From: Lichenostomus cassidix
Taxonomy: Eukaryota; Chordata; Aves; Passeriformes; Meliphagidae
Direction of reading: 5' to 3'
Assembly: GCA_008360975.2 (NCBI GenBank)
Contig: CM039185.1
Coordinates: 1,302,001 to 1,366,000, forward strand
Length of the DNA stretch: 64,000 nt
Shown here: positions 1-12,099 of the stretch, piece after piece
Layout: each line of letters starts with the position of its first letter
Position numbering within the stretch: position 1 is the stretch's first letter
Notes under the pieces: model-generated
Seen by the model: the letters and a program-made list of their open reading frames with translations, nothing else
Database searches by the model: none
What the model was told of the DNA's origin: nothing
Translations under genes and position numbers: made by a program

Positions 1-2
1 CC

Positions 3-357
3 TGCTGGGGGTCCTCAACCCCTTGGGGTCACAGCTGTCCCCAAGGGTGTTGGGGTGTTGAAAATTCCCAGATTTGGCCACCTGGGAAGGGAGGATCCAC
101 GCTGAAATCCCTGTGTGAGCTCTCCCAGATCCCATGGAGAAGCTTGCCAGAGGTATCCACCCCCAGCTCTGCAGCTCCTGGAGCAGGACATGGATGTCCC
201 TTCACCAGCTTTGTGCCCATGGATGTTCCTCAGGGTTATCCCAGTGCTCCTTGTGCTGGAACTGCCCAAGGTGATAGCGACTTCCCAGGAAGCAGGAAGG
301 CTGGGGATCTCCATGAGGCAGCTGGGAGAAGGCAGCCCCATTCCCACACTCGCTGAC
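3..357. repeat. Left arm of a large inverted repeat
   Basis: This stretch is the near-perfect reverse complement of 901-1257. Minus-strand translation of this arm and plus-strand translation of the other give the same peptide apart from isolated substitutions. Homology runs to within two bases of the window edge, where the bases differ, so the arm may end there or resume beyond. No transposase or terminal motif is visible. Confidence 0.85.
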
Positions 358-900
358 TGTGTTTGCTATTCCTTCCCTCTGGCAGCTGATAAAGGCTCCC
401 TCAAAGGCAATCCAGCTCAGGAATTTATCACCGGGATCATGCCGCTGCAGGCAGCAATCCCAAAGGCCAAGGGAAGCAGGAAAAACACCCTCACCCAACT
501 CCAAGGTCAAGGGGCTGGAAGAGGAGCAGTTGGGAACAGCAGCAAGCAGAAACCTTTCCAAAAATAAAGCCATAAATGGATTGGAAAACAACAAAACCTT
601 GGAGTTGGAAAACACCGAGCCCAGAGTCAGCTCTGGGAGGAGGAGGAAGGGAAAAGCAAAGCAGCATCTCCAGATGTGAGGGTTGGGGGGTCCCTTGTTG
701 CCATTGGGGTTGATCCACATTTTTGGGGTTGATCCCACATCTGCAGAACCACCAGGAGCCACCTCAGCACAGGATGGAGTCGGAAGGCAGCTGGGATTCA
801 GGGATGGCATCTCCCCTCTCCCATCTCCTCCCCGGGCTGAGGACAACTCTCAGAGTGTGGGAAGGGAGGACAGGAGGGTTTGAGGGAGTTGGGCCTTTAT
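358..900. other. Spacer between inverted repeat arms, no gene seen
   Basis: About 540 bases separate the two arms. Short open frames exist on both strands, but none has recognisable content or convincing splice signals. Confidence 0.6.
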
Positions 901-1257
901 GGAGTCAGCTAGTGTGGGAATGGGGCTGCCTTCTCCCAGCTGCCTCATGGAGATCCCCAGCCTCCCTGCTTCCTGGGAAGTCGCTATCACCTTGGGCAGT
1001 TCCAGCGCAAGGAGCACTGGGATAACCCTGAGGAACATCCATGGGCACAAAGCTGGAGAAGGGACATCCATGTCCTGCTCCAGGAGCTGCAGAGCTGGGG
1101 GTGGATACCTCTGGCAAGCTTCTCCATGGGATCTGGGAGAGCTCACACAGGGATTTCAGCATGAATCCTCCCTTCCCAGGTGGCCAAATTTGGGAATTTT
1201 CAACACCCCAACACCCTTGGGGACAGCTGTGAGCCCAGGGGGTTGAGGACCCCCAGC
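901..1257. repeat. Right arm of a large inverted repeat
   Basis: Reverse complement of 3-357 with only scattered mismatches. The high identity implies a recent inverted duplication, ongoing gene conversion between the arms, or an assembly artefact. See the left arm. Confidence 0.85.
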
Positions 1258-2394
1258 ACCCTCCGTGTGCAGGGGCAGTGAGGGCTTGGGTTCTGCTCCC
1301 AAAGGGATTTGGGCTGTCCCCATCTCCCTGTGCTCCTGGGGGGATTTTCCAGCATCTTTACAACAGGAAAAGGTGGCTTTGGGACACCTCCAGCAGCCCA
1401 GCTTCCAAGATATTCACATTCCTTGATTTCTGAGCTGTTCCTGCCCAGCAAAGGCCTAGGTGAAACCTCTCAAAGCCTAGGAGTTTTTCCATCAAAGCCA
1501 AGGGAAGGTTTTCCATTAAGCCAAGTGGGCTCCACTCCTGGAGGCTGAGCTGGGCTGAATCCTGGTGTGAGCTGGTTAGGTGTTTTTTTGGGAATAATGA
1601 AATGGTTTAATGTTGTTTCAACTCCTGGAAGATCAGGAGGCTTGGAGCTGGTCCAGCTCCTGCCAAAACACGGCAGAACTCCATGGGTTCCATGGGCACA
1701 AATCAACACTGGATTTGGGCACCAGCCTGGAGCAGGAGCTCACCTGCAGCTCCATCGCTCCTTCTGGATCCTGCTCCATCCCAGAACAGCCTCTCCCTGA
1801 CTCTTGGATGTCACAGTCCCCAGCATGACCTGGAGAAATTTATCCACCTGTTCCTGGCCAACAGGACACTGGGATTGTCTTGGAGCCTCCCAGTTACACA
1901 TCCCAGCCCAATGTCCCGTGGGAGAGGCTTTGGAGCTCCCAGGGAGCTGCTGGGATTCACTGGGCCTCCCTGGATCCCCCTGGAAGGTGGAAGTTCACAC
2001 TCATCTCCACGGCAGCACGTTCATTGCCAGGGGCTGACAATGGAATGAGTCACCGGCTGCGTGCCGAGGCTTGTGAGCCCTGCTGGCATCCTGATCTCAT
2101 CAAACAGGCCACAGATCCTGTTCTTTCCAGGGAAACCACAGGGCAGACCCCGTGCAAGGTCAGGTTTCACGTGCAGACAGCAAATCCCACTGTCTCTGTG
2201 GCTCCAGCTTCCTCCCAGAGCAGTCGGGAAAACAAAACAAACCCAAGGCAGGAGGCAATGTCAGCTTGGGCTAACTCTTCTTCCAAGCTTGAGCTTCCCC
2301 AGGCCAAGAGGATTCTACCAAAACAGGGACTGAGAGGGACACTGGAGCAGCTCCAGTCCTGCAGCCCCTTCTGCCACATCTCCCATCCTGAGTT
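1258..2394. other. Non-coding, nothing recognised
   Basis: Unique-looking sequence of moderate GC. No ORF with recognisable domains, RNA gene or intact mobile element was found. Confidence 0.5.
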
Positions 2395-2397
2395 ATT

Positions 2398-2470
2398 TCA
2401 GGGAATCATGGAATGGTTTGGGTTGGAAGGACCTTAACCATCACCTCGCTCCACCCCCTGCCATGAGCAG
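2398..2470 (-). mobile_element. CR1 LINE 3' end fragment
   Basis: The plus strand reads the reverse complement of the conserved CR1 tail, including 'ggaatggtttgggttggaag'. It is a short, 5'-truncated, dead copy on the minus strand. Confidence 0.7.
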
Positions 2471-5190
2471 GAGCCTCTGTGCTCCTGGTGGTGACCTGGG
2501 AGCAGAAATCCAGAGTTTCCCCCAGATCCAGGGTTTTCCACTTAAAGCCTCCCTTTCCACATTCTCCCTGTGCATGAAGGAATCCCCAGCTGCTGTTAAT
2601 TAAGGAGGCTGATTACAGCCCAGGCCAAGAACAGCTCCCAGGAGAAGGCTCTGAGCCCTGGAGAGGCTCCAGCTGGAGCATTTTGGAGCCTGGGCATTGC
2701 CAGCCCTGGGAAACACAAGGACTGGGACACTCCTGGGGTCCCCAAGGGGATGACAAACCACAAATGAATGGTTTGGAGTTTCTTCCACACCACAGAACCA
2801 CAAAACCACCAAATACTGAAAGCTGCTGAGAACAAAACATTCAGAAATATTTGGATGAGCAGCTGGGGAGATGCCCTGATATTCCCAACAAATTTAGGTC
2901 TTTTCCACAGTTTAGAGAACACCAAGTCTGCTCATTGTGAGGAATTTTAATATATCCAGCCATTCCTGGGTTTAGCTCCCTGTAATAACCCTGAGGAGCA
3001 GCAAAATGATGGTTTTGTAAAGATAATGTTAAAATATTTGGGATAAATTAAAAAAAAAAAAAAAAAGAAATAAAAACAACAAAAAACCTGCATGGGCTGG
3101 AGAGCATCCACATCCTCTGGCCTCTCCAGGATGGGTTCAGATTCATGAGACAAATTGCCTCAGGTGTGAGGGATGTGATAAGGTATGGACAATATCCTGG
3201 GGTTTTGGGTAAAGCTGTGCTTTCAGAAATCCTGCTCTGGGTGGAAACGTGAATGTCCCCCCATCTCACTGAAAAAAATAATAATTTCCAAGAATCCTCC
3301 CAGCATTTCTGAACTCAATGAAAGATTCTTTGTTTGAGTTTCAAGCCGAGCTCGAACGGGGCTGAACCTCTTTGATGTGGTAAACAGCCCACGGGGTTTT
3401 TTTGGAGGGTTTTCATGCTAGCTCAAGTTCTGAGAACATCTGAATTGTAAACACGAGCTCTCCAATGGCCAGAGGCCGGCGGGACCCTGTGACTGCGGGA
3501 ATTCGCCAATGGAGCACGAGGAAAGCAAACACTGTAATCGAGCTCACGGAGCGCTCGTAAGTGCGATTATTTGCAGTGGATGGGTTGGATAAAAGAACTC
3601 AGTGGAGCAGGGCAGGAGAACAAAACAGCGGCGGGAGGTGACCGAACAGGTTTGAGAGGAGAACACTCCCGGGCGGTGATGCACGGGCCAGCAATGCATT
3701 CCCCAAAGGCCCAGTGCATTCCCCAAAGGCCCAGTGCATTCCCCAAAGGCCGGGGAGGAAGTTCAGGTGCCGCTGCTCGCTTCCCACGCAGCGCTCGGGA
3801 GCAGCGATAAAGGGAAATCCGTTGTGTTCACTGTGGATCGGAGCGCCAGGCTCGTTCCCTCCTTTCCCAGGTTCCCAAAAAGAAACAATCCCGACCCCGC
3901 GAGGCGCTTTCCTGGCTGGTCCAAGCGGAGAGCGGGTTTCAGGGAGGAGGATGAGCACAGCACACTTGGAAATCCCTGTCCCCTTCCCTCGCTCCGCACC
4001 TTCCCCAGCCAAACTTCCCCCGCGCAGAACAATCAGCCTTTGTCCCACCGGGACAAAGCCGCCGAGCTCAAAGTTCGGCCGAGCAATTCCATGGAGCTGT
4101 TCCGTCCTGCTCCTCCTTCCAGCCGGGGAATTCGGGGGGTTGGAGGCCCCAGAAAAGTAAAATAACAAATACTGTGGATGAACCCCTCGAATTTCCCGGG
4201 GTTTGGCTCACTGGTTTTATCCAAAGCTTCCTGCTGGCACTGAAGCTGCTCCCACAGCAGGAGCTGATCTGCCGTGGAACCAACCCTGACGCAGGGCTGG
4301 GCTGGGGATCCTCCCTGAGAGTCTTCCTGCAAAATTAAATTGATTAATTGCTCCTTTGTGGAGATCTGTCCCAATTCCCTGTGGCCCTGCAGACACCTGC
4401 CAGGCACACAGCCCATCTGACTTGCAAATCCACAGGCTGGTCCTGAAAACACTGGGATCAGCTGATCCTGAAGCAGAAGAGAGGGAAGGATGTCTCCCTC
4501 TGGAGATCCCTCATGCGAGGCTCAGCCCCACCAGCTCCCAAACCCATCCCCTGTGCCAGAGGGATCAGCTGGGCCCATTCCTCTGTGTCCAAATTTAACT
4601 TTCCATCTCACTCACCCCATTCTTGCACACCCTGCAGCCTGCCCGGGGTGCCAGCACCCTTTGGAAATCGATTTTGAATGCTTCTGTGGAATTTCTGAAC
4701 TCTTTTCCAAAGCCAGGAGGATCCCCAAGGACAGAACATCCCAGACATCCAGAGGGAATGAAGAGCCATGACTTCACCTGGCCATACTGGATGGAGCAGC
4801 TCAGGAAGGGGAAGGTGGGATTGGTCACTGAGTCCCCAGCAGGTGACACCAGCCTGCTGCACTTCCATGCCTGGAAATGTGGGATCCTGGCAGGATGAGC
4901 TCAGCTCCCTGCTCAGCAAGGAGTGAGGGCTGCAGGAGCACCTGGATCCTCTGCAGCTGTGCATGGTGGCTCTGCCCAGCAGGGGACCACCCAGCAGGGG
5001 ACACCTCTGATTGTCCCCAACCACAGGCACTGCCCCCTGGGGCTGGAGGCAGTGGGGTCCCAATCCCTGGGGACACAGCCAGGGCCTTCTCCCGAGCAGG
5101 CACAAGCAGGACCCAGGAAAAGGACACAAAATTGTCACCCCTGAGCACCCAAGGAGTGACATTAAATAGCAGAAAAGTGTCCAGGCTCAG
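2471..5190. other. Non-coding; poly-A tract and GC-rich patch
   Basis: A poly-A run lies near 3050-3066. A GC-richer patch at about 3350-4150 contains several CpGs, and the 20-bp triplication listed separately sits inside it. No gene was recognised, although the patch could be regulatory. Confidence 0.4.
3696..3751. repeat. 20-bp tandem triplication
   Basis: The unit 'gcattccccaaaggcccagt' occurs three times head to tail, the last copy being slightly truncated. The copies are nearly identical, so the array is young. Confidence 0.85.
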
Positions 5191-5392
5191 TCACTCCTTT
5201 TCTAAAAGGGTGGGGAGGCCCTGGAATAGAATTCCCAGAGCAGCTGTGGCTTCCCTTGAATCCCTGGAAGTGAACAAGGCCAGGCTGGAGCAGCCTGGGA
5301 TGGTGGAAGGTGTCCCTGCCATGGTAGGGATGGGATTTAAGGTCCCTTTCCACTTAATCCCATCTGGGATTCCGTGGTTCTACCCCAGCCTC
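5190..5392 (+). mobile_element. CR1 LINE 3' end fragment
   Basis: Sense-strand CR1 tail: a 'ggtgtccctgccatgg' block, then 'ttaaggtccctttcca', ending in a degenerate 'gggattccgtggttct' terminus. Only the 3' 200 bases remain, so it has no coding capacity. Confidence 0.75.
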
Positions 5393-6598
5393 TCATTACA
5401 GGTCCAAAGCGAAATTCCAAAGCCACCATGTCCCCTCTCCCTGCAGAAAAGCCAAATTTATTCCCTTCCTGCAGTTTCTGAGAGGCCAAGGAAATGAATC
5501 ATCCCTTGGGAGTTGTGCTGGGAACTCCAACATCTCTCCTAATAAATAAAGGAGCTTTATTTATGGAAGGCAGGAGTTCCCTGGCCCTGACCAGGACTAT
5601 CACCCTGGTTCCAAGTGGGCTGTGCAAGGTGCTGGAGCACCAAGGAGCAGGAAAAGCCATCCCTGGTCCAAGGGACAGCCACCCTCCAGCCACCAGAGCC
5701 ACATTGATGACAAGGATGCGACCAAAGGATATGCAGGGCATGGCACAGGGACAGGGCAGGATTGAAACAGCTCCTGAAAGCTGGAACACTCCTAAAAATG
5801 CTGCATCCAGCTTCTCCTGTGGTCCAGAAGCAAAATCTCTCCAGGATAAAGGCAGAGGAACACCACAGCACCCTTCCCACCCAGTTGGAAGAGTCTGGGA
5901 AATGCCATTCCTGGCACTGAGGATGTGAAGTGCCAGGAAAAGCTCTGGGAACAGCACTTTCCTGATCCCATCTGCTGGGTCCAAGCACCTCCCAGATGCT
6001 GGAGATGTTTTATTCCTCCTGCTGGAGCCAAGGACAGAGTGAGGAAGTGCAGGAGTTTGGCTCAGGGGACACAAAGGGAGCCCTTTGCTGCTGTTCCTCA
6101 GCCTGCACCCAAGGAAAATCCCTTTCCACACTCAGCAGGATCTTCCTCTTTTCCCCACTGGAAATTCAGCCCCACTGGGAGCTCTCCAGCCCCAACACAA
6201 CTCCCCTGGGGCCTGGCACCGGGAGGAAGGGGTTAAACCAGGGGACAGGCTGGGAGTTTGTCCATCTGCCCTCTCTCAACAGCTCCAGAGCCTCCAGCAC
6301 CAGAATTCCTGGCTGGACCCACAGATCCAGGGATTGCCTTCCCACATCCTCAGGGACAGGAGATGGCAGAGTCACCTCCCCAGCAGTGCAGGGAAGCCTG
6401 GAGGAGCCAATTCCTGCCCTTCCAGGCCCAGAAGGTGATCCTAGGATGCTTCTCCAGCTCCAGGTGCATGGGAATGCTGTGGCAGCCAGGTGGGAGCACT
6501 GATAAACCCCTCAGGACCCTCATTCATCCACGGGGATCCAACAGCCACACAAGGGATCAGCTCCTCCTCTCCTAAACCATTCCCTGGATGTGCCTTCC

Positions 6599-6645
<47 letters not shown>

Positions 6646-8500
6646 CTTCCTTCCAGCATCAGCCTCTGGAGATTTAAAGAGGAAAATACTTTTTCTGGCT
6701 GATTTTGACTCAAATCAGGAAGGCAAACGCTTTCCTCTCACAAGCCCTTTTCCCTCCTCCTTTCTCCATTGTTTTAACTCAGGGCTCGGTGGTTGGAAAA
6801 ACCAAGGAAAGGGAAAACCTGACTGGAAACTCCACAAAGGATCTGTTTCCACCTGACAATAAATTTTCAACAGCAACGAGCTCCCACTTGAAAAGCAATT
6901 TTAGGGGCAGATATGGCAATGGGACTTTGAAACCACAGGGATAATTTGCTCTGCCTTTTCCCGAGCTCGGGCAGCCAGAGCAGAGGGAGTTGCCCCGGGC
7001 AGGAGCCTGACAGGTCACGGCCTTTGGCACCAGCCTTGTCAAAGTGCTGCGATAAAAACGCTCCCGGAGCAAAGGCTTCCCAGCCCTGCAGCCTTCCAGC
7101 TTTTCCACCCTCCCACAACACCGCAGCCTCTGCAATCCGCTGGGAGAAAGGGGCCAGGGCATGGAAAACTGCTCCTGGGGGATGTGGGCTCCAGCCCGGG
7201 GCTCTCGGGGTGTTCCCACAGCGCTGCTCCCTGGGGGGATTTGTCCTGCTGGGGATGATCCACGGGATCTGCTCGGCTCCACAGGATCCCATCAAGGGAC
7301 ACAGGAGGGTCAATGGCAAAGGGGTGACACTTCCAAGGCCACCCCTCAGCTGCCACCACGCTGGAGCAAAGCGGGACCAAAATGGGAGGAGAAACCCCCT
7401 TTCCCTTGGAAGAGCAGCAGTGATGGGGTGGGGATGAGGGGTTTCCACCATGGGTGTCCCCACGAGGGGACAAGAGCTGGCTCAGGGCTGGCCATGGTCA
7501 CAGCCCCACTGGTCATGTCCCCCTGCCTCATCCCACCCAGATGGAAAATGGGAAAAAGCCAAGCTCCCCTTCCCCCTGACTGTTTTAGGGGAGGTTTGGA
7601 GGGAGCTGAGCACTTTTCCCACCAGGACAGGCCCTGGAGATAATCCACAGCTTTCCAAGAGCCACCACCCCGCTTCTGATCCAGGTAATCCCCAACCCCA
7701 GCCCAGAGGGGCAGGAACACCTCAGGGGAAGGAGGAATGGGCTGCATGGCCCCTGTTTGACCCCACAGCCATGGCTGACAGCCCCTGTGGATGCCAGATG
7801 TCCTGGAAATCCAGAGATGGAGACCCAGCCTTGACCTCGGAGGGCCAGAGCCCCAAAAGGGCCCTTGGAGCATCGAGGGGCAGTGCACACACAGCCCCAA
7901 GCCCTGCCTGGTGCCACCCAGCCCAGCAATGCCCTCCTGGGGGTCTCCAGAAGAGCAGCAGCCGGGATGGAGGTCCCTGCAGATCCCTGGAGCCAGGGCT
8001 GGAGCATTCCCGCCCAGATCAAAATGGCGCTGGGGCCGTGGGGCTCGGGGTTAATCATTACCCGCGGGCACCCCACACCCCATGGAGCGGGAAAGGGGGA
8101 AACCACAGCTCCAGGGTGGGGCTGGGCCTGCCTCACCCTGCTTCCCACCAGGAAGAGCGGCTGGAAGCTCTCCGTGGTGGGACACAGAGCTTTGTCACCA
8201 TGGCTGGGTGGGCTCCTGCCATGTCCCAGGATAGGGCTGGGCCTGCAGGGACATCCCAAAGCCACTTATCCAGGCCTTTATCTAGGGGGAATGCAGCCAG
8301 GGAATCTCAAGGAGCATTCCTTCCCCGCCACGGCAGTAGAAAAAGACATAGAATTCAATAAAATAGAAAATCAATGTAAAATGTTTCCCCTCCAGCACGT
8401 ACAGGCACAGCAATCCCGTGGCCCACGTCCTTCCCAGTGGGAGAATCCCTGAACACCCCTCACCTGCCAATCCCAGGGGAGAGGGATTGAACCCTGGAGT
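5393..8500. other. Non-coding except for one microsatellite
   Basis: About 3 kb without a supported gene on either strand. Several open frames above 150 codons (for example 7585-8265 minus) have no recognisable domain and overlap equally long frames on the other strand. Confidence 0.5.
6599..6645. repeat. (ATT)n microsatellite
   Basis: About fifteen uninterrupted ATT units. Confidence 0.95.
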
Positions 8501-8519
8501 GGGAGCAAAGCCCACACGG

Positions 8520-9300
8520 ACGCCGGCGAGTTTTGAAGGCACACAGGAGGCAAAAAACCCAAACCAAAACACCCCAAACGAAACCCAACACACCCGGGAG
8601 AGAACCCAGCGGAGGGGGAAGCAGGAGCCAACAAAGCCGTGGAGGCGTCGCAGCAAAGACAGGGAAAACAAAGCCGAATTGGGCCCAAATCCAGGGCTTT
8701 TTGGGCGGCTCGGCGCACCTGAGCGGGCGGAAGCGGCGCCTTCCCAACGCTTACCTGCGCCAGGTCGGGAGGGTTCTCCAGGGGCCGCGAGGGGGGTTTG
8801 ATGTCCTCGAAGACCGGGGTGTCCTCGTGGGGGTCCCCAGACATGGTGACGGGTTTGAGCGGCGCCAACACCGCGGCGTCCACCAGCCCGCTGCTCATCC
8901 CCCTCGCCCCTGCGTGGGGACGGGGCCCGGCCCGAGAAACGGGGGAAAAAAGGGGGAAAAACGGGGAGAAAGCAAGGAAGGGGAGGGGAAAGGGGGAAAA
9001 AAAATCCCTGAGGCGAGCCGGAGCGAGTTGCGCTGGTGGGAGACCGGTGGCGGCTCGGGAAGGCTTTACCTGGCCGCGGGAGGAGGAAACGCCAACCTGG
9101 AAGCAGCGCGGGGGTGTGGAGCCAATCAGGCTCCCGGCGGTGGCGGCTCCACCGGGACACCCGCACATAAAAGGGACAGAGGGTGGCCGGCAGCTCCGGC
9201 ACCGGCCGTGAGCCCACACCGAGCTCGGGAAGCGCCGGCACCCCGGGATTCAAATCCCAATCCCGAGCGGGTGACTGCTCAGCTCCGGCCGGGGAGCTCT
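8520..9300. promoter_or_regulatory. CpG island, candidate promoter
   Basis: GC-rich, CpG-dense sequence surrounding the unidentified exon at 8755-8898. A TATA-like 'cacataaaag' lies at about 9164 in plus orientation, while the exon reads on the minus strand, so the direction of any promoter is unclear. Confidence 0.45.
8755..8898 (-). CDS. Unidentified coding-like exon in a CpG island
   Basis: A 48-codon open segment starts at an ATG at 8898 and ends exactly at a strong donor, CAG|GTAAGC. A second ATG at 8844 has a good Kozak context and would give a product starting MSGDPHEDTPVFEDIK. A plausible acceptor (cccacgcag) lies about 10 bases upstream of the first ATG, so it may be a first or an internal exon. 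It lies in a CpG-rich stretch, as expected for a 5' exon. The acidic, proline-rich peptide matches no family I recognise. Downstream exons were not found at 1-8.3 kb and may lie left of the window. Confidence 0.4.
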
Positions 9301-10499
9301 GCGACTTCGGGATTCACTCCCAACCCCAAGATCTGTCACCAGCCTGCTCCAGCACTGTGTTCAGGAAGCCCCAGCACCCCAGGATTCGATCCCAACCCCA
9401 ACCCCAACCCCTGAGCCCTGCCAGGAGCCTCATCAGCCACGGCATCCGGGCAGCTCCAGCCGCACAGGGATGGAGGAATCAGATCCCCACTGAGGCCTGA
9501 GCCCCCTCCCAGCTGGGCCACTGTCCCCAGACTGAGTCCCCTGCCCTGAAACAAGGAGTAGTTCAGCTTTTTACAGCCACAGGTACTTCTTAATGAGAAA
9601 ATGCCATTTTTCCAGGAAGAGTTCAATTCTGCACCAAAACTAATTTTGAACTAGGAGATTCCTACTTGCACTTCTCATTCCCAGGGGAGGAAAAGGGAAG
9701 GATCAAAAGTAAAAGGGAGGAACGTTAAAGGAAATAAAAAGAACATTTGGAAAAGCACAGACAAGCAGGAGGACTTTGGAGACACCAGGCAACTGTGTTT
9801 GGGTTTCACTTTTGGAAAGGAAGGAGTGTAAAAATCCAGAGATGGAAAGAATAAAAATCACCTTTCTGACAAAGAACTGGGGGAAGAAAAAGCCATTCTG
9901 CTGCAGATAATCCAGCCCCAACTGTCCCCAGCGCCTCCCCAAGGGCTGCACGGTGCCAGGCTCGGGAAGAGCCTGGCTCTGCTCCCTCTCCGTGCTCACC
10001 CCTCCCAAATCAGCCCCAGATTCCCCACCTCCCTGTGCCTCCTGGGCAGGGGTGCTGCTGTCACCACCTTGGGGATATCCCAGCACCTTCATGGGACCCA
10101 AGGACCACAGGAAGAGGGGAAGGAAGGGGGGCTGAGGCTGCTCTACTCCTCTGGCCAAAGAGAAAGCTAGGGTCCTGCCAGGGAAGGGGAACACCTGTTC
10201 CCATTGGATTCCTGCCACTCCAGGGGCTTCACAGAAGCCACACAAGGCCTGTGACAGTTCAAACCCAGAGCCACAGCAGAGGTTTGGTGTCACAGCTGCC
10301 ATCCCCACAGCAGGGACCAAAAACATCATCCCAGAGCACGGAGCTTGGAAAAGCAAATGTGGGAACAGCTCAGGCCTTGCCAGGAGCTCTGCAGGATTTT
10401 GTTTGCCAGGGAAGCTGTGCTGCTGCTGGAGCACTCAGAGCTCCCAGGTGATGCCAGGGACAGGGGTGTCTCACCAAGCCCTGCAGGACCAGACAGGGA
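9301..10499. other. Non-coding, nothing recognised
   Basis: Contains a short run of 'cccaac' repeats near 9388-9410. The 243-codon minus-strand frame at 9703-10434 has no recognisable content. Confidence 0.45.
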
Positions 10500-10711
10500 A
10501 AGAAGGAAGTTTGCAATGAGGGTGGGCAGGCCCTGGCCCAGGGTGCCCAGAGAAGCTGTGGCTGCCCCTGGATCCCTGCAAGTGTCCTAGACCAGGTTGG
10601 ACAGGGCTTGGAGCAGCCTGGGATAGTGGAAGGTGTCCCTGTTCATGGCAGGGGTGGCACTGGATGAGCTTTAAGGCACTTCCAACCCAACCATTTCATG
10701 ATTCCATGATA
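10500..10711 (+). mobile_element. CR1 LINE 3' end fragment
   Basis: Sense CR1 tail with 'tggacagggcttggagcagcc', the 'ggtgtccctg' block and a terminal repeat-like 'catgattccatgat'. Truncated and non-coding. Confidence 0.75.
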
Positions 10712-10891
10712 AATGATACAAACCAAAAGAGTTCCCCTTCTCTCCATCCCAGCTGCAGCACGGGGTGAATCCCATGCCTGGAGCAGAGCTCACACCAGGC
10801 TGCACCTGCCCAGCAGGGATCAATCCATGATTTCCCAAATCAGAGCTGCCTCTCCTTGCAGGGATGGGCCAAACCCAGGCAGTGCCCTTAC

Positions 10892-11049
10892 CTGCCCCGG
10901 GAGAACAGCCTTGAGCCCATCTCTGCCACCGGCACTTTGCCCCGGGGGGCCCCGCCGGTCCCGTTGAGTCCCCACGTGCCACCCGCGATGGCACAGCGAT
11001 AGCGGCGGCTCCCCGTGACCTGGCCACCAACGCGCTCCCCTCCCGACAT
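10892..11049 (-). CDS. Possible unidentified exon
   Basis: A 52-codon open segment begins at an ATG at 11049 with an in-frame stop two codons upstream, and ends at a good donor (GGCAG|GTAAGG). The start reads MSGGERVGGQVTGSRRYRC. It is not similar to any protein I know. The neighbouring frames are also open because of high GC, so this could be chance. Confidence 0.2.
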
Positions 11050-11690
11050 TCCTCACGTTTTCCTCCCTCATTCCATGCGGAATTCCCTTCTGAAAAGCCG
11101 ATACCGAGATGCTGAAGGGGGTTTGGGAAGGGAGAGCCTGTGCAGAGGGGGTGGAGGGACTGCAGGGAGCTGAAAGGAGGTCCCAACCCAGGGGCTTGGA
11201 TAGGATGGGGCAGCTGGGGGTCGGTGGGGGAGAGCTGGGGAGATCCTGAGCTCTGATCCCAGCACTGCGTGGGGATTGAGCACTCTGGGTGCGTGGGAAT
11301 GGTGAGGAAGGACAGCCAGGTCCTCCTCTCACGAGGGAGCAGGAGGTGAAGCCCTGAGTTACAGAGACTTGAGCTAAAAGGCAGGAAAGGCGCCACATTT
11401 GGAGAAAACCTGGATCAGGCTGGGAAGCAAAGCTCAGCTCCCGCCTCTCAAATCATCCCAGGCACAGCCAGAGGCACCCCCGGCACCCCACCCTCACCCC
11501 CAGACCCCACAATTGGGCTGGGTCCCCAGAACCCTGGAGAGCCACCACTCAGGGTCCCACCCCTGCCGGCGTCCCACAGGCTGGGGAAGGGGCTAGGCCG
11601 TGTCTGGGGGTCCCTAGCCCTTCTTTCCTCCCCACCCTGCTGCCACCCTGCTGCCACCCAGCCACCCCAAAGCAGGGCTGGAACACCCAC

Positions 11691-11822
11691 CTCTCTCTGG
11701 GCCGTGGTGGACATCCCCAGTCCGCTTCGGCTCTGCCTCTGTGGGGCGAGGCCAGCCCGGCTTTGGGCCAGGAGCTCCAGGTTCAGCCGGTGCCGCTCGG
11801 GATCCCTCCGGGCAGGGGACAC
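11691..11822 (-). CDS. Possible unidentified exon
   Basis: An open frame with charged, helix-like composition (includes DPERHRLNLELLAQS) ends at a donor-like GAG|GTGGGT. It has no upstream ATG in frame and a weak acceptor. Other frames here are also open, so support is limited to composition and the donor. Confidence 0.15.
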
Positions 11823-12099
11823 CGCTGCTCACCTGTCCCCTCGCCCGGCACACAAAGCTCTGCAGAGCTGCCGCAGCAGCCCCGCGCCTGCCCCGCTCCC
11901 CCACCGAAACCCAAAACCACCTATTTTTGTCTTTTTCTTTCTCCTCCTCGGGAGGTTTCCAGCCATCAAATGCTTCCCGGGAGCCCTTCAAAGGAAAAGC
12001 GGCCGCCCCGTCCCATCCACTTGCTAAACCAGTCTGAGCAGTGCCGGGCGGGAGGGCGGGAGAGGCGCCGGCAGCCCCGACAGGGATGGGGACAAGGAA

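Noticed and set aside
202..846. 214-codon minus-strand ORF
   Set aside because: Spans the inverted repeat arm and spacer and has no recognisable content or splice signals.
9163..9173. TATA box for a plus-strand gene
   Set aside because: 'cacataaaag' is followed by no recognisable plus-strand coding exon, and the likely exon nearby is on the minus strand.
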